DNA of 64,000 nt from NCBI RefSeq assembly GCF_018873765.1, contig NC_057916.1:26521001-26585000 (forward strand), given 5' to 3'. Positions 58,701 to 64,000 of this stretch are shown in pieces. The stretch's first letter is position 1. Each line of letters begins with the position of its first letter. The notes below the pieces were generated by a model, which was not told the DNA's origin, did no database searches, and saw nothing but the letters and a program-made list of their open reading frames with translations. The translations under genes were made by a program, and so were the position numbers. The stretch is from Telopea speciosissima. Its lineage: Eukaryota > Streptophyta > Magnoliopsida > Proteales > Proteaceae.

Positions 58701-60901
58701 GTCATCGAAAAGCTAAGTGTAGCGGAGATGAGGATGTTGAGATGGATGAGTGGCAAAACCAAGAAGGATAAAATAAGGAATGATATTATTAGAGCTCGCC
58801 TGGGAGTAGCCCTAATTCAAGATAAGCTACAAGAAAGTCGGCTGAGGTGGCATGGCCATGTTCAACGGAAGCCTTCGGATGCCCCAATTCGGAAGAGTGA
58901 CTCAATTCTGATTGAAGGTTCTAAAAGAGATAGGGCCAAGCCTAAAATGACCCTAGGAGAAGTGGTGAGGAAAGACATGCTTAGTTTAGGTCTTGCTCCA
59001 AGTATGACGTCGAATAGAGCTGTTTGGAGGGAAAGGATCCACATTACTGACCCTGGTTACTGTGTAGAAGACTGATTTGTTGTTGTTGTTGTTGCGTTCC
59101 TTTTCTTTTCCTTTATCCTCTAATCTTGTCTTCGCTCAGATCCATGTAGCCGACCCCATTTAGTTGGGATAAGGCTTAGTTGTTGTTGTTGTATTCCTCT
59201 AGACAAGCATTGAAACATTTCCAAGTCCTCGGAAATCTATTCAATGGAGGCAGTTCAGGGAAAATGCACATTGGAGGGAGAATTATATTCTAATGCAAAT
59301 TATTCTGGTCAATATCTGACTTGAGACTCAGGCAAAGAAGTAACTCTATAGTTGCAAGGTCACTCCAGTGCAGAAGCAAAGTTCATATCCATGATAGTCA
59401 GTGTATTTGAGATATTGTGGTTGAGGATTCTCCCAAGGGAATTGAGATTCCTACTACTTAGAAGCCTAGTCGTCTATATTATGACAATACAGCTACTATC
59501 AATGTCTTTTGTAACTCTGTGCTACTGTGCGATATTACTGAACCAAGTAGGCAGAAATTGACAAAGCCCATTAGAATAAAATTTGAGATGAGAACTCACA
59601 TGTTTCCATATGTAAAGATTGGAGATTAACTTGCAGACATCCTTATAAAAGAGGTTAGTACTACTGTACTAGTAGTGCTCACTTTTATAGTGTTGTTGAA
59701 AGCATGTGTAGTATTCATGCTTTAGGTTGAGGGTGAGTGTGGTTACATTATAGATGAGATTATTTTGGTCTTATTAGGAACATCATAGTTATTAGTCTTT
59801 ACTTTTACCCACTGAGGGTACATTCTCGTTGCACACACATTCAATAGGGAGCAGAGAACTACACAGCTCCTCCTTTCTTTTGAATTTTTCCTCTCTTCTC
59901 TTTCCTATTCTTCTGTTCCTTCACTTGTCAAACCCTAAAAAACTTTTACAGACCAAGTAATAGGCAATGAGCTTTCCATTTTAATTCAAAACAACCAGAA
60001 GCACAAAAAGTTTTTCATTTTATTTTGATTAAATAATTATATTTCACTCCCATTTCCCTCGTTTGCCTGTGGTGGATAACTAAAATTATTGTCAGCAAGA
60101 AAGCAATCAGAAGTACAACGGAGGGGAATCAAGACCTTTTTTCTTTTTTTAGGGGGGGGGGAGGGGGCTTTTCATTCTAAGTATCATAAGATTCCCAATT
60201 CTTTTTTCCTAGAGAGAATAATACCCATGACTCATGATATATAAAACCTATACATAAATAAATAATGCTAATCCTGGACAAATAGGAACTTTATGACTAA
60301 ATCACCTTGCTGGTAAAGAAATTCCCTGCTGTTCTAGCTCTTTGCGGAGTTGAAGCAACCAATTTTCAGATTGCGGACTTTCGGGTGCTAGATTGCAAAT
60401 CCTAAAAAGTACATGAACATTAGTCAACAATGCAGGTCCAGAAGAAAGCTTGGACGTGCACTGAGCATAGATTCAGGATAGTGCCCAAAGTAAAAGAACA
60501 AAACAAATGGCATGCCCTAAACTCATCATTAATCACATTTGTTTGAGTCCACTATCCACTTAGAAGTGTTGGGAATTAATACAACTTAGAAATCACTCAA
60601 GCCTACTCAAGGAATCAATTGACTTTGGTTTTCATTTTTTTTTCATTAGCAACAAAAATATTTTCATTACTATGAAAAAACAGAGCATATAAGCAATACA
60701 TGTCTTGCACGAAGTACAGAAGGGCCTATAATACAGCAAAAATTAAAAGGAACTTTTCAGCATTTGGTGCTTACATATAAAATTTTGATTTAGAATCTTT
60801 TATCTATTTTAAAGATCGTACATCTTATCATGAGCCTGAAAGCAAAACCAACTTAATGGAGGTTGTGCAACTTACCTCCTCTCAAGAATGCATTCCGCCA
60901 T
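52753..60901 (-). CDS. Sec14-like CRAL-TRIO protein with C-terminal membrane helix
   Basis: Five exons, 60901-60876, 60401-60306, 55999-55743, 53958-53738 and 53118-52753, join in frame to 321 residues (966 nt with stop). All donors are GT and acceptors AG. The protein starts [20 protein letters not shown]; the CRAL-TRIO lipid-binding fold spans about residues 41-230: [74 protein letters not shown] and [13 protein letters not shown]. Residues 235-241 are KCKCAKC; a helix at 290-313 ([20 protein letters not shown]) anchors the C terminus. Family members move or sense phosphatidylinositol and other lipids; the tail suggests fixation at a membrane. Intron 2 (56000-60305) is 4.3 kb and holds a LINE and a copia fragment. 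Confidence 0.92.
56863..56898. repeat. 36-bp target duplication, left (LINE)
   Basis: It matches 59192-59227 with a few substitutions; shared words include TATTCCT, GACAAGCAT and GAAACATTTCCAAGTC. Confidence 0.85.
56899..59191 (+). pseudogene. RTE-type LINE, 2.3 kb, in intron 2 of the Sec14-like gene
   Basis: It inserted in sense opposite to the host gene. Pieces in order: a region before the RT ([30 protein letters not shown]), [38 protein letters not shown] motifs ([96 protein letters not shown], catalytic [14 protein letters not shown]) and the C-terminal domain ending [17 protein letters not shown]. The motif Ala of FADD is Val here. The tail is TTGTTGTTG plus TAGCCGACCCCATTTAG. The endonuclease is missing, several stops are present, and it is flanked by a 36-bp duplication. 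Confidence 0.9.
59192..59227. repeat. 36-bp target duplication, right (LINE)
   Basis: Directly after the (TTG)n tail; near-copy of 56863-56898. Confidence 0.85.
59330..59745 (+). pseudogene. Copia RNase H fragment in intron 2
   Basis: Frames read [59 protein letters not shown] and LADILIKE: the copia RNase H end, decayed. A tract TTGAGGGTGAG near 59725 resembles the polypurine primer; a remnant of a 3' LTR may follow (TGTGGTTACA). Confidence 0.75.
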
Positions 60902-60987
60902 GTTGTCCAACACTTTGCCGCCTTCAGACTCAAGCTCCAACGCACAACCAATTCTCTATAAGGTTTCTGGTTTCTGGTTTCTGCAGG
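60902..60987 (-). promoter_or_regulatory. Short 5' leader of the Sec14-like gene
   Basis: Only 86 bp separate the ATG from the border of an LTR-like sequence at 60988. It includes the triple repeat GGTTTCTGGTTTCTGGTTTC at about 60962-60981. Any promoter further out must lie inside the LTR-like DNA. Confidence 0.5.
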
Positions 60988-61490
60988 TGATGTAGATCGA
61001 TTCCATGGACTCCGTTACAGCCGCAGGAATCAGTTTAAGGGCTGGTCCAACACCCAAAATATTGGACCAACCAGCGAAGCTGAGCAGCCTTTATTGGCTG
61101 GGAGTTTTTCTGGTTCTCCCAAAAACAGATCGTGGGAGTCTTCTAGCCTAGACAGGAAGCTGATATTCTTCCTTGCCAGCAAGTCTCAATTTGGCTTCTA
61201 GAAGTTGTTTTGTTTCCTTATTTTCAGCACCTTTGTTTCCTTTTTAGTTCTTAGTCTAGGACATGTAAAGCTAGTTACCAAAGTTTCAATTGTTCTAGAG
61301 ACTTTCTAATTTTATTACTTTCTATTTTGGTTCCATACTTGAGCCTATAAATTGTAATGGGTCCAAGGGGTCTCCTGGTGGAGGGGCGATTAGGGTAAGA
61401 GAACAGTTGCAGGGGAAGGAGAAAGAGATCATACAATCACACTCTCAAAGAGTAAAACTCAAACTTCTATTTAATTCACTATGCCCATTG
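60988..61490 (+). repeat. LTR-like sequence next to the Sec14-like gene
   Basis: It begins TGATGTAGATCG, like the starts of copies A and B (TGATG[T/C]AGATCC), but the rest differs. A TATA-like CCTATAAATTG sits at about 61350. The right end is not defined; probably an LTR of a related family or a truncated element. Confidence 0.45.
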
Positions 61491-61869
61491 TTGGGTTACA
61501 TGCAAGTATTTAAAGAAGAAAATAACATGACTCCTACTTAAACTATGAAATAGAAATAAACTCGTAACTCCTACGTACTCAACTCAAAATAAAAGACTGC
61601 AGTAATTAAATTACTAAATAACTAAACTAATTCCAACCCCCGTTGGACCAAAAACCATTGGACCGATTCTGTTTGGGTTTGGTCTCCAAATCTTATCATG
61701 TCGGTCCAACCAACCAAGTGATATTGTATCAATTTTTCTCTTTTGAAAAGAACTCGACTCTATTGAGCTTGAAAAGGACCAAGGAGGCCGTCTGAAGGAA
61801 CACGTTGGAGGAGGAACGATCCTACTACTTTCTTGAGTTTAATTTCAGGGAGATCCTTAGTAGGAAGAA
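61491..61869. other. Unassigned DNA between LTR-like and copia fragments
   Basis: AT-rich; the words TTGGACC/GGTCCAA recur here and in 61050-61090. No coding is seen. Confidence 0.3.
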
Positions 61870-62328
61870 CCTTCATGGTTTTGTTGTCATGCTTGAAGGA
61901 GTAGGTATTCGCATACCTGCAATGTTGTGCCTTCTCTGATTGGAATCATCAGTTTTTTTCTGAAATTCATCAAATGGTCTTTTGGACCAGAGTAAGTTCC
62001 CCTTGAATAGGAACAGTATCTTCATTATTTTCCATATTCTCCCCCTGAGGGGAATTTTCTTTAGTTTCCATGTTCTCCCCCTAAGGGGAATTTTCGGTCT
62101 CTGGTTGGCTAAGGTGTAAAGGATTATCAATAGTGAACACCTCTTCACTAGTATTCTCCCCCTGACGAGGTGGGGAAGAATAATATGGACTGTTCTCATT
62201 GAAGGTAACATCCATACTGACCATAGTGCGTCTAGTAGGAGGGTGGTAACACTTGTACCCTTTCTAGGTTGCAAGCTAACCCAAAAAAATGCACTTCAAA
62301 CTGCGGGGTTGAAGTTTACCAGGGTTGT
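61870..62328 (-). pseudogene. Copia integrase-RT linker fragment
   Basis: The minus strand reads KCYHPPTRRTMVSMDVTFNE, then NSPYYSSPPRQGENTSEEVF and a duplicated acidic stretch (ENSPxGENMETKE / ENSPQGENMENNE), the typical end of copia integrase and the linker before RT. One stop interrupts the repeat. The copy is cut at its upstream side by the solo-LTR-like copy C. Confidence 0.75.
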
Positions 62329-62695
62329 TGATGCAGCACCAAGTGCCCACATCCGAAGGAAGAAGAAGAAGAAGAAGAAGAAGCCATGAAAGTAGGCTTA
62401 GGTTGGGAGCCATAGAGTAGGTTTGCACTATAGTATTTCCTATACTTAGTTTATTTTTCTGTTTTTAAATTGAACCGGTTCAAATTGGTTGCATCCAATT
62501 GGTTCAATTTAAGTGATTTAGTTAAGTGTCTTTTAATTTAAGTTAGTAGGGACAATTAGGTATTTTTACTTTAAGTTTTAAGTTATTTTATGTTTAGCAA
62601 CACCCTTCCACGATTTATGAAGGATGTGTTTAAATTGTAATAGGTTTTGACCTTTGGCCTATTATTATAAATAAAGTTAGATCGTGGGAGGCTCC
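62329..62695 (+). mobile_element. Solo-LTR-like element, copy C, truncated
   Basis: It starts TGATGCAGCACC and follows copies A and B (GAAGAAGAAG run, GAACCGGTTCAAATTGG, CCTTCCACGATTTATGAAGG, GATCGTGGGAGGCTCC). It ends at 62695 where a copia LTR begins, so the young copia inserted into it. Confidence 0.8.
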
Positions 62696-62983
62696 TGTTA
62701 GAAGTCATGTAATAGGGGTAGTTTAGGAACTAGTCTCATTACTAGTTGCCTTATTATGTAATTCTGTTCTTTCTTCTTTATTTCCCTTGTACCTCCTTAG
62801 GGAGGTGGATGTAATTCTCTCCTTATTATGTTTGAAGTAATATAGGTGTATGGAGATGTCTCTCCAACACAACCGATTCACAACCCAACATATTCTCTTC
62901 TCTTTTCTCTCTTCTCTTCTCTCCTTCTTCTTCCTCCAACTTCTTCCTCCTCTCCTACTTATCTCCCTAACCTAAATCTAACT
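62696..62983 (+). mobile_element. Copia 5' LTR (288 bp)
   Basis: The termini TGTTAGA and TCTAACT are inverted apart from the last base (canonical CA changed to CT). The primer site follows at once. There is a TATTATGT..GTAATATAGG promoter-like stretch and a CT-rich 3' part. The second LTR would lie beyond the window. Confidence 0.85.
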
Positions 62984-62995
62984 TGGTATCAGAGC
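62984..62995 (+). promoter_or_regulatory. Primer binding site, initiator-Met tRNA
   Basis: TGGTATCAGAGC directly after the LTR matches the 3' end complement of plant initiator tRNA-Met, the usual primer for copia reverse transcription. Confidence 0.9.
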
Positions 62996-63661
62996 CTAAG
63001 GGTTTGAGAGTCGAATCTATCTCCTTGTTCCCATTCTTTTCTTCTCTTTGAAACCCTAGGGAACAAAGGGTTTCAAGGAGAAGCTCCATATGTAAGAACC
63101 CTGTTGAAAGGAGAATGAAATAGGTTTAATACAACCAATTCTCAGGTTTGCAACTGCTATTTGAGCTTGGAGGAAGCTCCTTGGATGTTTTGAAGCTTCT
63201 CTAGCCACTGCTAGAGTTACCGCCTGCTCCACCTTGGAGTTTCTGTCTCTCTCTATCTCGGCATGGTTTTGGAGCTTGGACTATGTCACTAGAATCGCCC
63301 AAGGGTGCTGGTGAAGACCCTTGTGCTCCTTCTTGCTACTTGGAGACTCCATAAGAGTACAATCCTTTTTTCGTGGAGCTCTGTTTTCTGCCCAGGTAAA
63401 GCCGAGAATGTTCAACTTCTGGTTTTCTCATATTTGGACTGTAATACCCTATCTCCTTTGGTGAGTGATGCTTGTGCACAGCTTTTGTGAAGCAGTTTGA
63501 ACTTGTTTGAGATTGATGCTATCTATTGGAATGTATTAGGGTGCAGTTTTTTCAAGGCTGCCTCTGTTTTTTCCTTGTATTTGGTTCTCTTTGGGTTGAG
63601 TGTGTACTCCCCTCTTGGATTGGTACCCTAGTATATGGTCAAGTACCATTTCCCTTACATG

Positions 63662-64000
63662 ATGGTTGGTACAGAGTCTTCTGAGCTTGGTTCGGCTGAT
63701 TCACAGCCCCCTTCAACAGCTCCTCAGTTGGTTTATGAGAGTACTCACCAACATATTTCCTTTGTGAAGCTTGATGGTACTAATTACTTGGATTGGTCAC
63801 ATTCTGTGAGACTTTCCCTTAGAAGTAGAGGAAAACTTGGATATATCACAGGTACCATCAAGGCTCCAGAAGCTGGTTCACCTACTTTTGATAAATGGGA
63901 GACTGAAAATTCTACAGTTATGACATGGTTGATCTTCTCCATAAAGCCCGAGATTGGGAGAAGGTTTATAAGGAAAGAAACTGCCAAAGCAATCTGGGAT
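63662..64000 (+). CDS. Copia gag, N-terminal part (continues past window)
   Basis: An open frame of 113 codons from ATG to the window edge without a stop: MVGTESSELGSADSQPPSTA, then the gag N-terminal domain FVKLDGTNYLDWSHSVRLSL, GYITGTIKAPE, KWETENSTVMTWLIFSIKPE and KETAKAIWD. This is the Retrotran_gag/UBN2 type of Ty1/copia capsid protein that packs element RNA into particles. The leader from the primer site to the ATG is 666 bp. No disruption is seen, and with its LTR and primer site this is the youngest-looking retroelement here. It is absent from stop-to-stop lists because it has no stop. Confidence 0.88.
   Translation, partial: MVGTESSELGSADSQPPSTAPQLVYESTHQHISFVKLDGTNYLDWSHSVRLSLRSRGKLGYITGTIKAPEAGSPTFDKWETENSTVMTWLIFSIKPEIGRRFIRKETAKAIWD

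Noticed and set aside
1..64000. tRNA, rRNA and CRISPR features
   Set aside because: No complete tRNA cloverleaf, rRNA segment or regular spacer array was seen. The tRNA-like word near 9401 is only a B-box resemblance.

Overview
The window is nuclear DNA of a flowering plant, most likely a eudicot. The evidence is split plant genes with GT-AG introns, Mutator-like elements with 9-bp target duplications, RTE-type LINEs, Ty1/copia elements with initiator-Met primer sites, and AT-rich intergenic DNA. The species cannot be named from the sequence.

Four host genes look intact. On the minus strand: (1) an alpha/beta hydrolase with an N-terminal membrane anchor (3225-5120, four coding exons, one with a GC-AG donor); (2) a FUSC/aromatic-acid-exporter-like membrane protein (38521-42669, three exons, 820 aa); (3) a Sec14/CRAL-TRIO lipid-transfer protein with a C-terminal membrane anchor (52753-60901, five exons, 321 aa, one large transposon-filled intron). 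On the plus strand: (4) OST4, the 37-residue subunit of oligosaccharyltransferase (33297-33410). The exon joins of the three spliced genes were checked for reading frame and all close without a stop.

The rest is mostly mobile DNA and gene debris. From left to right: relics of a tandem array around the hydrolase (150-6840); a Pack-MULE carrying a LOV photoreceptor-domain fragment (7119-8794); a glyoxal-oxidase-like pseudogene fragment (10441-10815); a full-length 6.6-kb MULE with a decayed transposase and a second GRF zinc-finger/membrane ORF (11029-17587); a three-level nest in which a solo-LTR-like element sits in a copia element that sits in a gypsy element (20240-25842); two related hAT-like elements built from palindromic words (26162-27231 and 31759-32048); several copia fragments (28880-31100, 33985-34864, 59330-59745, 61870-62328); four RTE LINE fragments; MITE-like foldbacks; and the 5' end of a younger copia element (LTR, primer site, gag) running off the right edge.

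The host genes do not form a pathway. Their shared context is repeated insertion into introns and flanks. The most unusual pattern is the pair of CATAG-terminated elements, which share one framework but carry a different palindromic word (CGAGATCTCG versus CGAAATTTCG). A possible third member, based on CCGATATCGG-like words, lies in intron 1 of the FUSC-like gene.
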